Origin: Mobilicoccus sp032056465
GTDB lineage: Bacteria; Actinomycetota; Actinomycetes; Actinomycetales; Dermatophilaceae
Assembly: GCF_032056465.1 (NCBI RefSeq)
Contig: NZ_DAMBCL010000030.1
Strand: one strand, 5' to 3'
Length of the DNA: 38,282 nucleotides
Shown: piece after piece, positions 17,865-25,333 of the stretch
Layout of the letters: the number at the start of each line of letters is the position of its first letter
Numbering within the stretch: position 1 is the stretch's first letter
The notes under the pieces: model-generated
Databases searched by the model: none
Seen by the model: the letters and a program-made list of their open reading frames with translations, nothing else
What the model was told of the DNA's origin: nothing
Position numbers and translations under genes: made by a program

Positions 17865-19967
17865 TCAGTGTCCTTCCGGGTCAACTGGATCCATCATGGC
17901 TGTCAGCCGGCCGTCGACGGTGCCGTCGGCCAGGAGTTCGGTGAGGTGCGCCAGGGCGTCGGCCCGTCGGAGCGCCTCGTCGCGCGCGACCGCGAGCGCG
18001 TCGAGCACCTCGGTGAGGGTGTCGGCGGTGACCACGGGCACGAGTCGCGCCGGGAACGCCCGCCACTCCGACCCGCGTCCGCGCGCGAGGTCGGCGGCCA
18101 GGACGCTGGGCACCACGCGGTCGGGACGCTCGTCGTCGGGGAGGACCCGCAGCGCCCGCGCGGGGGCCTGCACGACCGTGCCGCCCCGCACGTCGACCCA
18201 CGCGCCGGGCGTCGGTGTGGCGCAGAACACGACGTCGCCCGCCTCGGTGCGCACCGCCCGCGGATGGGCCGCCGTGAAGGCGAGGTGATCGACCACCCGC
18301 GCCCCCGGCCGCTGCTGCCCCGAGAGCTCGGGGACTCCCACGACCACCAGGCCACCGACGACCTCCTCCGGGGCCCGCACCTCGTCGTCGGTGAGGCGGG
18401 TGCCGGCGACGAACCGCAGGCGTCCCTCGTCGAGCAGTTCGCGCAGAGTCACGACGCGCCCGCGGGGCAGGCCGGCCTCGGTGCGCAGCCGCACGGCGAC
18501 GCCGTCCAACGGTGCTGCCACGGCGCCGGCCACGACGCTCGGGGTCACGGGAGCGTGAACCGCGGCCCGCCTCGGCGCGGCGTGCAGATCGCGCGGCACG
18601 AGGTCACCGTCGCGGGCGAGCACCGAGAACGTGCGTTGATACCGCGCCACCCGGAACACGTGCGCACGCCCCTGCGTCTCGTCGACGCCCTCCACCTGCG
18701 GCAGTGGCCGGTCCTCGACGGCGGCCACCACGTCGGAGACCAGGTCATCGCGCACGTCCGCCAGGTCCAGGCCGGCGAGATCGGCGACGGCCGTGCGGCC
18801 CTCGCCGCGGAAGTTGCCGGACGGCGTCGGCCCGAACACCCAGACGGCCAGCCGCCGTTGCGGCGCGGCCGGGCTGCTGCCGCGCCCCAATCGCACCAGA
18901 GCGCGCAGCCGCCCGGTGTCGAGGATGCGGCGGCGCATCTGCTGCGCCCGCGTGTTGCCCAGGGCGTCGGTGAGGATCGACGCCGGTCCGAGCACCACGG
19001 CTCGCTGCTCGTCCTTGAGCTGCACGAGCACGTCGTCCACCTCCTCCAGCAACCGCTCGGGAGTGAGCGCCGGCGCGCCCGGGTGGGGGTAGCGGGCCAC
19101 GACCACCGCGCGGCCGACGATGTCGACGTGACCCTCGTCGTCGACGTCGATCGGGTCGGGCATCGCTCCGTGGATCGCCAGGGTGCGCCAGGACTCGCGC
19201 GTCGCGGCAGTCCGGGAGGGGCCGTCGACACCGGCGACCGGTCGAACCAGCACACCATCGTGCGCATCCGCCTCCCGCCCGTCGAGCACACCGAGAACGA
19301 GGTCCGCGGCGCAGCCGGTGGGGTCGGCGACCGGTACCGGCCCGGTGGCCCGGTGCGGGTCGGCGAGTGCCCCCGCGAGTGCTCCGACGAGACGAACCAC
19401 GTGGCGAGCCGGCGCGGTGGCATCGGCCTCGAGGCCGAACCGTGACGGATCGCGGCGCAGATGGCCGAGCGCATCCGTCGGTCCGTAGGACGCACCCAGC
19501 AGGGCGTCGACGTACGTCACCGACGTGGCGAGATGCGATGCGCTCGCCGACTCGATCTCGCGAAGAGCGACCCGGTCGTCGGGGTCGACCTCGTCGGTGA
19601 GATCCAGCAGGTCCTCCCGGTCGAACTCTCCCAGGGGCTCGCCGGACGCGGCGGCCACGGTGAGCAATGCCTCGCACAGATCCCTGCCGGCCGGTGTGGG
19701 CACCGGCGGTCGAGCGTGCAGCGCGGCGTCGGCTCCGACCTCAGGGTTGTTGCCGCGGCCCGAGGCCTGCAACCAGGCGACGACCGTCGCTCGATCGAAA
19801 CGGTCCTGCCCGCGGTCCCGTCTCACGGGTGCCGGAAACGGGCCCGCGGCCGCGTGCGGGCGACGCCGCCACATCGTCACGACCGGCCGCTGCACGCGAG
19901 CGAGCACAGCGACGTCGCCGAGGGTCATCAGCTCCTCGGCGCGGTGTGCGGTCTCAGCGGTGGTCAT
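17865..19967 (-). CDS. Methyltransferase-like/specificity-like fusion protein, catalytic motif degenerate
   Basis: A 700-residue first gene of the restriction operon, one base before hsdM. Residues about 15-67 look like a helix-turn-helix (LGDVAVLARVQRPVVTMWRRR ending near RFDRATVVAWL). Next comes a region laid out like an N6-adenine methylase: motif I site ADPTGCAADLVL (about 214-225), a RTLAIHG helix, then ARYP near 291-294 where NPPF/Y is expected, and a normal-looking RRILDTGRLRALVRLGRG - LAVWVFGP. The C-terminal ~200 residues (from VTLRELLDEGRLRF) resemble a target-recognition domain ending in a helix. I infer a catalytically dead M-S relative. ATG 19967 is chosen; ATG 19928, with GAGGAG just upstream, is possible. 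Confidence 0.7.
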   Translation of the reverse strand: MTTAETAHRAEELMTLGDVAVLARVQRPVVTMWRRRPHAAAGPFPAPVRRDRGQDRFDRATVVAWLQASGRGNNPEVGADAALHARPPVPTPAGRDLCEALLTVAAASGEPLGEFDREDLLDLTDEVDPDDRVALREIESASASHLATSVTYVDALLGASYGPTDALGHLRRDPSRFGLEADATAPARHVVRLVGALAGALADPHRATGPVPVADPTGCAADLVLGVLDGREADAHDGVLVRPVAGVDGPSRTAATRESWRTLAIHGAMPDPIDVDDEGHVDIVGRAVVVARYPHPGAPALTPERLLEEVDDVLVQLKDEQRAVVLGPASILTDALGNTRAQQMRRRILDTGRLRALVRLGRGSSPAAPQRRLAVWVFGPTPSGNFRGEGRTAVADLAGLDLADVRDDLVSDVVAAVEDRPLPQVEGVDETQGRAHVFRVARYQRTFSVLARDGDLVPRDLHAAPRRAAVHAPVTPSVVAGAVAAPLDGVAVRLRTEAGLPRGRVVTLRELLDEGRLRFVAGTRLTDDEVRAPEEVVGGLVVVGVPELSGQQRPGARVVDHLAFTAAHPRAVRTEAGDVVFCATPTPGAWVDVRGGTVVQAPARALRVLPDDERPDRVVPSVLAADLARGRGSEWRAFPARLVPVVTADTLTEVLDALAVARDEALRRADALAHLTELLADGTVDGRLTAMMDPVDPEGH

Positions 19968-20072
19968 GGCAAGGACCGTACGCCACCCGGGCTGGAGCTG
20001 GGTCAAAGCATCTGATAACCCCCCTTATCGCTTCTCTTGTATTTCCGGAGGCCGGTCCGGGTTCATGGTGTG

Positions 20073-20097
20073 GGCGTCACGTGATCCACGTGATGCC
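20073..20097. promoter_or_regulatory. Palindromic operator-like site TCACGTG-ATC-CACGTGA
   Basis: The arms TCACGTG (20077-20083) and CACGTGA (20087-20093) are perfect. Extending outward to 20073 and 20097 gives 11-base arms with one mismatch. The site lies in the divergent region, about 60 bp before the secreted-protein gene and about 105 bp from the methylase-like gene. A smaller GATAA-N6-TTATC repeat is at 20014-20029. The regulator is unknown. Confidence 0.5.
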
Positions 20098-20154
20098 GCT
20101 GCGGTCGGAGGGGGCCGCAGCGGCGCCTCATCACAGCTCCCAGGAGGGACCACC

Positions 20155-20598
20155 ATGCAGAAGAAGCACCTCGTCGGTTATCCCATCGTCACGCTGACGG
20201 CCTTCGCGATCGGCGCGGCCGGCTCTGCGTCGACGCCCACTCCGAGCGGCGCCGCTCCCGCGCCGACGGTGAGCGTGACCTCGCCGGCCGAGCCGGCGCC
20301 GACCGTCACCGTCACCGCGGCCCCCACGTCGCCCACGCAGATCGCCGGCGCCACCCCCGCGCCTCCGGCCGCCATCCCCGGGGACGGCACCTACGAGGTG
20401 GGTGTCGACATCCAGCCGGGCAAGTACGCCTCGGATACCCCGACGTCGGGCAACTGCTACTGGGCGCGCCTGAAGAACGACGACCCGTTCGACGGGATCC
20501 TCGCCAACAACAACAGTTCCGGAAAGTCCGTCGTCGTCATCAAGAAGAGCGACAAGTACTTCCAGAGCTCCGGATGTTCCGACTGGACGAAGCGCTGA
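20155..20598 (+). CDS. Secreted protein with a C-terminal Cys-containing domain
   Basis: A 147-residue exported protein. A positively charged N terminus (MQKKH) and hydrophobic stretch to about residue 24 form a signal peptide without a lipobox cysteine. Residues about 27-75 are a Pro/Thr/Ala-rich linker with two similar PAPTVSV/PAPTVTV segments. Residues about 76-147 form a small domain with GTYEVGVDIQPGKYASDTP, NCYWARL and SSGCSDWTK; the two cysteines could form a disulfide. I have seen this domain in many unnamed actinobacterial and phage-borne exported proteins; its function is unknown. The ATG has GGAGG upstream. It is followed three bases later by a membrane-protein gene. Confidence 0.8.
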   Translation: MQKKHLVGYPIVTLTAFAIGAAGSASTPTPSGAAPAPTVSVTSPAEPAPTVTVTAAPTSPTQIAGATPAPPAAIPGDGTYEVGVDIQPGKYASDTPTSGNCYWARLKNDDPFDGILANNNSSGKSVVVIKKSDKYFQSSGCSDWTKR

Positions 20599-20601
20599 GC
20601 C

Positions 20602-21474
20602 ATGGACATCCCCTCCCTCCTCGCATCCCCCGTCGGGGCGCTGGGCGCGAGCCTCGCGACCACGCTGCTCGGCGAACTCTTCGGCGCATGGCTGGCCGGC
20701 CGCAAGGACGCCCCTCCTGCCCCCTCCATCTCGGTGCAGGGGCGGGGCCGCGTCGAGGAGATCCAGATCGGGCATCGCTGGCAGAGTGAAGTCCACCATC
20801 ACCATCACGTGTCTGAAGGGGGCGACACGTCGACCACGGCGGACGACAGCGGCGCAGAGGTCTGGCTTCTGGTGTTCGGTGCCGTCGTCGTCGGATGCGT
20901 GGCAGCCGTGGCCATGGCCCGGTACTGGCCCGTCTTCGAATCGGCCGTGCAGATACTCGTCCTGGTCGCCCTCTTCACCGCCGCGATTCTTCGGCGACGC
21001 TGGCCCGCAGGCTTGGCTGCCAGGGTGGGCATGCGTCTGCTCATCCTCGCCATCGGAGCAGCTCTGCTGTGGGCCACGACCACCATTCCGGTCGGGGTCG
21101 CCGGAGTCCCCGACCTAGCCTTCCTCAACCGCCACACCCGGCGACTCGACTTCGGCGACGCCGTGGGCCGGGCCCCGGAGATTCTTGGGCTGCAGGGTGT
21201 CTTTCTCTACCTGTACCGACTCCTCGCCCTCACGGGCCTCATCGTGCAGCTCGGGTTCCTGCTGGCCAAGGCCTGGGGTGCGGCCTTGCTTCCGGGCAAT
21301 GGCGCGACGTCCGTCGGTCGTGCGCGCGTCTGGCTGGGCGAGAAGCTGACCGGAGCCATCCCCTTCGGATGGGGAGCCGTTCTCCTCAACGTCTTCTTCG
21401 CGGCGATGTGCATCACTCTCATCCATCCCGTCTCCCTGACGTGGATCCTCACCCTTCCCTCCACCCTCGCCTGA
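20602..21474 (+). CDS. Membrane protein with a natural His5 tract
   Basis: A 290-residue integral membrane protein of no family I recognise. An N-terminal hydrophobic stretch (residues 5-33) leads to a soluble loop with QGRGRVEEIQIGHRW and then five histidines in a row at residues 65-69 (bases 20794-20808). Five or six further hydrophobic segments follow (about 84-106, 112-132, 142-165, 190-215, 225-240, 258-285). The start three bases after the previous stop, with no clear ribosome site, suggests translational coupling to the secreted protein. The histidines could bind metal, but nothing else supports this. A small hairpin CAGGAG-AGCA-CTCCTG follows the stop. Confidence 0.75.
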   Translation: MDIPSLLASPVGALGASLATTLLGELFGAWLAGRKDAPPAPSISVQGRGRVEEIQIGHRWQSEVHHHHHVSEGGDTSTTADDSGAEVWLLVFGAVVVGCVAAVAMARYWPVFESAVQILVLVALFTAAILRRRWPAGLAARVGMRLLILAIGAALLWATTTIPVGVAGVPDLAFLNRHTRRLDFGDAVGRAPEILGLQGVFLYLYRLLALTGLIVQLGFLLAKAWGAALLPGNGATSVGRARVWLGEKLTGAIPFGWGAVLLNVFFAAMCITLIHPVSLTWILTLPSTLA

Positions 21475-21605
21475 CAGGAGAGCACTCCTGCAGGTGGGAG
21501 CAGGGCTCATTGAGCGCTGAACCGCCGACGACCCGCCACGCGGAATCGGGACGATCGGTCAGGGCCGGGCCGGCCTGCCCCCGACCTCTGTTCTCCGCGA
21601 GGACG

Positions 21606-22379
21606 TCAGCGCGCGGCCGGGGTGTGGCGGCGCAGGAGGTAGGTGTCGAACATCCAACCGCGGCTCGCCTTGGCCTCGGCGCGGACCTGGGCGATCTCGT
21701 CGCGGACCTCTTCGAGGGCGCCGGCGATGAGAATCTCCTGCGGGGTGCCGAGGTAGGCGCCCCAGTAGATGTCGAGGCCGGTCGGGTCGATCGAGGCGAA
21801 GGTCTGACGGCCGTCGAGCATGACGACGACGTCGTCGACGTCGGCGGGCATCCCGTCGGCGAGCAGGCGGGCCGGACTGATCTGCACCGCGTGCCCCTGA
21901 CGGTTGAGGGGGATACGGTGGCGCGCCGACAGCGCGGCGACGCAACTGATGCCGGGGATGACCCGCACGGTGGGCGGGTCGGGGATGCGCTCGGCGAGGT
22001 CGGTGACGATGGCGAGGGTGCTCTCGTACAGGCCCGGGTCACCCCACACGAGGAACCCGCCGGTGCGGCCCTCCCCCAGGGAGTCCTGCACGGCGTCCGC
22101 CCACTGCGTGAGCCGCTGTTCGCGCCACTGCGCGACGGCCGCGTCGTAGTCGGGGGCGGACTGCCACGGGCGGGGCGGGTCGACGAGTTCGACGGTGACC
22201 GGTGCGTCGTCGCGGTGGCGACGGAGCAGGTCGCGGCGGAAGTCGACGAGGTCGTCCTTGTCGGACTCCTTGAGCACGACGAACACGACATCGAGGGCGC
22301 GAATCGCCTCGGCCGCCTCGAACGTGAGCCAGCCCGGGTCACCGGCGCCGATCCCGATCAGCAGCATCTCGCGACCCAT
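21606..22379 (-). CDS. cobF: Precorrin-6A synthase (deacetylating)
   Basis: A 257-residue SAM-dependent methylase of the aerobic cobalamin pathway. It methylates precorrin-5 at C-1 and releases acetate to give precorrin-6A. The N-terminal GIGAGDPGWLTFEAAEAI and the central FLVWGDPGLYESTLAIV and VIPGISCVAALSARH segments are the family's SAM and tetrapyrrole-binding signatures, and the length is normal. ATG 22379 lies just before the first motif with AGAGGG upstream; the long upstream extension of the frame is antisense to the next gene. It stands alone, as cobF often does, and I see no B12 box upstream of it. Confidence 0.93.
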   Translation of the reverse strand: MGREMLLIGIGAGDPGWLTFEAAEAIRALDVVFVVLKESDKDDLVDFRRDLLRRHRDDAPVTVELVDPPRPWQSAPDYDAAVAQWREQRLTQWADAVQDSLGEGRTGGFLVWGDPGLYESTLAIVTDLAERIPDPPTVRVIPGISCVAALSARHRIPLNRQGHAVQISPARLLADGMPADVDDVVVMLDGRQTFASIDPTGLDIYWGAYLGTPQEILIAGALEEVRDEIAQVRAEAKASRGWMFDTYLLRRHTPAAR

Positions 22380-22643
22380 GACGCACCCTCTCCACACCGC
22401 CGGGCCCTCGGGGAACCCGGCCTCGTCCGACCCGTCGAACCCTACAGCGGCACCCTGCGCCCAACCGGAGTCCACCCCACGCCTCCAGCGCGCTGCGCGT
22501 GAACAGCCTCCGCGAGCACCTTCTCCTCGGCGAGCAAGGGTGGTGCGGGTCGACGCGCGTAACGCCCGGTGGGGACGGTCGATGTTCCGTCTGTCGTCGT
22601 CCGTCAGGGATAGGCGCAGAGCCCTTCGGAGATTCGGGGAGAG

Positions 22644-23525
22644 ATGAACGCGTTCTGGATCGGGGCGATCGGCATCCTTGCCACAGTCGTGCTCGTCGTG
22701 GCCTGGGTGGCCTACCACCGTCGACGGCTTCTTCTGGGAGGCCTCACCCCCGAAGAGTCGACCCTTCATGACCGATGCGTGGCCGCCGACAAGGCCGCAG
22801 CTCAGGCGCGCCGCGCCCACAGTGCACGAGTGCGTGAGGCCGAGCGTGCCCTCGCGAAGGCGGAGAAGCCTGAACACCTTGCGTCGGCCGGGCGAGGCAA
22901 CTACGTGACGCCGGTCAGCGTGTGCGTGAACTCCCATGAGCGACCTCTCGACGAGGGGGTCGAGGCGACACTGGACGCGGAGGGCGACGTCACCCGGTAC
23001 GCGACCCAACGCACCACCGCGACACGGGTCGTCACCGGCGCCATGCTCGCCGGGCCCGCCGGAGCGATCGTCGGCGGCGTGGCCAAGAAGACCTCCCATC
23101 ACAAGGCCGACGACCGGGAGCTCTACCTGATCGTCCTGGCACGGGACTGGCAGGAGGTCGCTCGGCTGAACCCCGCCGAGGGGCAGAAAGCGCGGTCGCT
23201 CATGCATGCCATCAACGTCGCCGCCCGCAACGCCACGGCGGCTCGGGTGCGGCACGAGGAGGTCGTCGCGACGGCCCGCGCTCACCTCGAGGCGGCCACC
23301 GCCGACACCCGTGAGGTGGACGCGGCGCTGGCGGCGCGCCAGGCTCTCGGTGAGGACCCCTACGAGCGGGCGAAGCGGGCCGTCAAGATGAACAGGCGAA
23401 GCTCGGCCGCGCACCGCGCCCCCGCACCCGCGACCCCGGAGCGGGCCTCAGGATTGCCGTCCTTCGGCGATGCGCGCCCGGGAGACGGCCCGCAGGACGT
23501 CATCCGTGGAGGCGGCGTCGTCTGA
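22644..23525 (+). CDS. Membrane-anchored protein with glycine-zipper segment
   Basis: A 293-residue protein of unknown function. Residues about 5-25 form an N-terminal transmembrane anchor. A charged coiled-coil-like stretch follows (DKAAAQARRAHSARVREAERA), then a beta-rich segment with one cysteine (YVTPVSVCVNSHE). A Gly/Ala zipper, GAMLAGPAGAIVGGVAKK, could insert in a membrane. A second Ala-rich helix (about 190-240) and a disordered tail with Pro/Arg complete it. GGGGAG lies just before the ATG. Both neighbours are on the opposite strand, so it is probably a single-gene unit. Confidence 0.75.
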   Translation: MNAFWIGAIGILATVVLVVAWVAYHRRRLLLGGLTPEESTLHDRCVAADKAAAQARRAHSARVREAERALAKAEKPEHLASAGRGNYVTPVSVCVNSHERPLDEGVEATLDAEGDVTRYATQRTTATRVVTGAMLAGPAGAIVGGVAKKTSHHKADDRELYLIVLARDWQEVARLNPAEGQKARSLMHAINVAARNATAARVRHEEVVATARAHLEAATADTREVDAALAARQALGEDPYERAKRAVKMNRRSSAAHRAPAPATPERASGLPSFGDARPGDGPQDVIRGGGVV

Positions 23526-23564
23526 TCGGCACGTTCCTGTCTGGTGCCGCACGGGTCGACCACA

Positions 23565-24092
23565 TCAGCGGCGGGCGCGGAGGTCGCGGACGTTGACGAG
23601 GTTGCCGCACCGCGTCGAGCAGTAGCGGCGGGATCGATTGCGGGAGAGGTCGATGAGGACGCCGTCGCAGTCCTCACGGGCGCAGGTGCGTAGGCGGTCG
23701 AGCTCCTTGGCGCGCACGAGGTCGACCAGCGCCATCGCGAACTCGATCGCCATCCGGGTCGCGAGCGGCTGCTCCGGCGAGGTGGCGTGGAGGTGGTAGT
23801 CCCACCACCCCTCGTGCCGGACGAGCCGAGGCAGGGCCGGGCCTTTCGCGAGGAGGTCGTTGATCTCCTCGACGAGCGCGTCCTCGTCGAGACCCCACAG
23901 ACCCCGGAGCCGCACGGCGAGGGCGAGCACGTCGCGCAGCTCGGCCTCGTCATGGGTGCGGGAGCCGGCGAACTCCCATCTCTCGCAGAACGCGTCGAGG
24001 TCCGCGGGGTCACCCAGGTGCTCGTCGACCACCTCGTTGACGAGATCGACGGTCGTCTCGAGCGACACCCTCGTGTCATGGGCGAAATGCAC
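23565..24092 (-). CDS. CGNR zinc-finger domain protein (putative regulator)
   Basis: A 175-residue member of the CGNR/ABATE family: an N-terminal stress-sensing-like domain (DTRVSLETTVDLVNEVVDEH) and a C-terminal zinc finger with Cys137-x4-Cys142 and Cys158-x3-Cys162. The signature reads CGNL rather than CGNR. Members are thought to act as transcription factors, mostly uncharacterised. GTG 24092 has AGGAG five bases upstream. A direct repeat of CCTGACACT at 24138-24155 lies in the intergenic region shared with the divergent dioxygenase gene and could be a binding site. Confidence 0.88.
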   Translation of the reverse strand: MHFAHDTRVSLETTVDLVNEVVDEHLGDPADLDAFCERWEFAGSRTHDEAELRDVLALAVRLRGLWGLDEDALVEEINDLLAKGPALPRLVRHEGWWDYHLHATSPEQPLATRMAIEFAMALVDLVRAKELDRLRTCAREDCDGVLIDLSRNRSRRYCSTRCGNLVNVRDLRARR

Positions 24093-24210
24093 CTTGACTC
24101 CTGACTCCGGTTCTTCGTACTGTCATGATCGTAACCGCCTGACACTCCTGACACTCTTGCCAGGCCCCGGCCGGCATCCGCCATCACCCACGAGCACCCG
24201 AGGAGCCCCC

Positions 24211-25014
24211 ATGCACATCGACGGCGACCTGGCCCGCGACGGCGTCTGCTGCGTCCGCGGCGTCACCACCCCCGAGTTCGTCGACCTCGCGCGCGAGGCG
24301 ATCGAGGAGAACCTCGCCGACCTCTCCCCCGGCGCCAAGCGGGCGAGCGCCGGCGACGACGGCGCGTTCGTCGAGGACTTCTGCTCCTGGCAGCGCATCC
24401 CGGCGATCGAACGCTTCGCCCGGGAGTCCGGCGTCGCGCAGGTCGCGGGCGAGCTCATGGGCGCGCGGCAGGTGCGGCTCTACCACGACCACGTTCTCGT
24501 CAAGGAGCCCGGAACCCGCCAACGCACCCCGTGGCACCAGGACCAGCCCTACTACAACGTCGCCGGCGCGCAGAACGTCTCGATGTGGTTCCCCGTCGAC
24601 CCGGTGGCGCGGGAGTCGACCCTGGAGTTCGTCGCCGGCTCCCACCTCGGGCCGTGGTTCATGCCGCGGACCTTCCTCGACGACCAGGCGAAGTGGTTCC
24701 CCGAGGGAAGCCTCGCCGAGCTGCCCGACATCGACGCGCATCCGGAGGAGTTCCGCGTCCTCGGGTGGGAACTCGAGCCCGGCGACGCGGTGTTCTTCAA
24801 CATGGCCACACTCCACGCTGCGGGCGGGGTGTCGGGCACGAACCGTCGCCGCGTCCTGTCGTTGCGGTTCCTCGGTGAGGAGATGCGCCACGCCCCCCGC
24901 GCCTGGACGACCTCCCCTCCCTTCCCCGGCCTCGAGGACGAGCTGCCCGACGGCGCCCCGCTCGACCACCCGCTGTTCCCCGTGCTGTGGGAGCGCGACC
25001 GCGCTGTTGCCTGA
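24211..25014 (+). CDS. Phytanoyl-CoA dioxygenase family protein
   Basis: A 267-residue Fe(II)/2-oxoglutarate-dependent oxygenase. The metal triad is His109 and Asp111 (WHQDQPYYN) plus His202 (LHAAGG), and Arg213/214 (RRRVLSLRF) is placed to bind 2-oxoglutarate. The family hydroxylates diverse substrates, from phytanoyl-CoA to natural products, so the substrate is open. ATG 24211 has GAGGAG upstream; the longer open frame upstream is antisense to the CGNR gene. Divergent from that regulator, which may control it. A short tandem repeat begins right after the stop. Confidence 0.9.
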   Translation: MHIDGDLARDGVCCVRGVTTPEFVDLAREAIEENLADLSPGAKRASAGDDGAFVEDFCSWQRIPAIERFARESGVAQVAGELMGARQVRLYHDHVLVKEPGTRQRTPWHQDQPYYNVAGAQNVSMWFPVDPVARESTLEFVAGSHLGPWFMPRTFLDDQAKWFPEGSLAELPDIDAHPEEFRVLGWELEPGDAVFFNMATLHAAGGVSGTNRRRVLSLRFLGEEMRHAPRAWTTSPPFPGLEDELPDGAPLDHPLFPVLWERDRAVA

Positions 25015-25016
25015 AT

Positions 25017-25058
25017 CGCGCTGCCTGACCCGCGCTGCCTGACCCGCGCTGCCTGGGC
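25017..25058. repeat. Three 14-bp tandem repeats after the dioxygenase gene
   Basis: Units 25017-25030 and 25031-25044 are identical (CGCGCTGCCTGACC); 25045-25058 differs at two bases. A degenerate unit with a three-base insertion overlaps the dioxygenase stop codon, so the repeat may have grown out of the gene end. Confidence 0.85.
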
Positions 25059-25089
25059 CGATCGACGGGCGGGCATGGACGACCGGAGG

Positions 25090-25125
25090 CCGGAGGGCGT
25101 CGACGTGAGCATCGACGCCCTCCGG
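25090..25125 (+). terminator. Strong hairpin, probable terminator
   Basis: CCGGAGGGCGTCGA (25090-25103) is perfectly complementary to 25112-25125 around an 8-base loop, 75 bp after the dioxygenase stop. No U-run follows. The rest of the gene-free stretch 25015-25333 contains only the two short tandem repeats listed here. Confidence 0.75.
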
Positions 25126-25266
25126 TGACGGTGCCCATCGAGAACGCCGTCACCCGGTCACGGACATCCTCCGCTCACACCTCGCCGCCACATCCCTGCC
25201 ATCGCCCCTCGCGCTGACACCGCCGCGTCGTGGACGAGAGACGTGCAGGGGACGGCGGGGCTGGCA

Positions 25267-25306
25267 GACGAGGCGGATGCGAGATGAGGCGGACGCGAGA
25301 CGAGGG
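25267..25306. repeat. 16-bp tandem repeat, about 2.5 units
   Basis: GACGAGGCGGATGCGA at 25267-25282 is followed by GATGAGGCGGACGCGA at 25283-25298 and a partial third unit. It lies just downstream of the ABC permease gene. No function seen. Confidence 0.7.
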
Positions 25307-25333
25307 CGGCGCGGGCGGGCGTCGGGGATCCGC

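Noticed and set aside
20794..20808. His5 codons as a sign of vector or tag contamination
   Set aside because: They lie in the middle of a natural-looking frame with native codon use and no vector sequence around them.
22380..22643. Possible second B12 riboswitch before cobF
   Set aside because: No B12 box or GAATCCGGTG-like core is present on the minus strand here.
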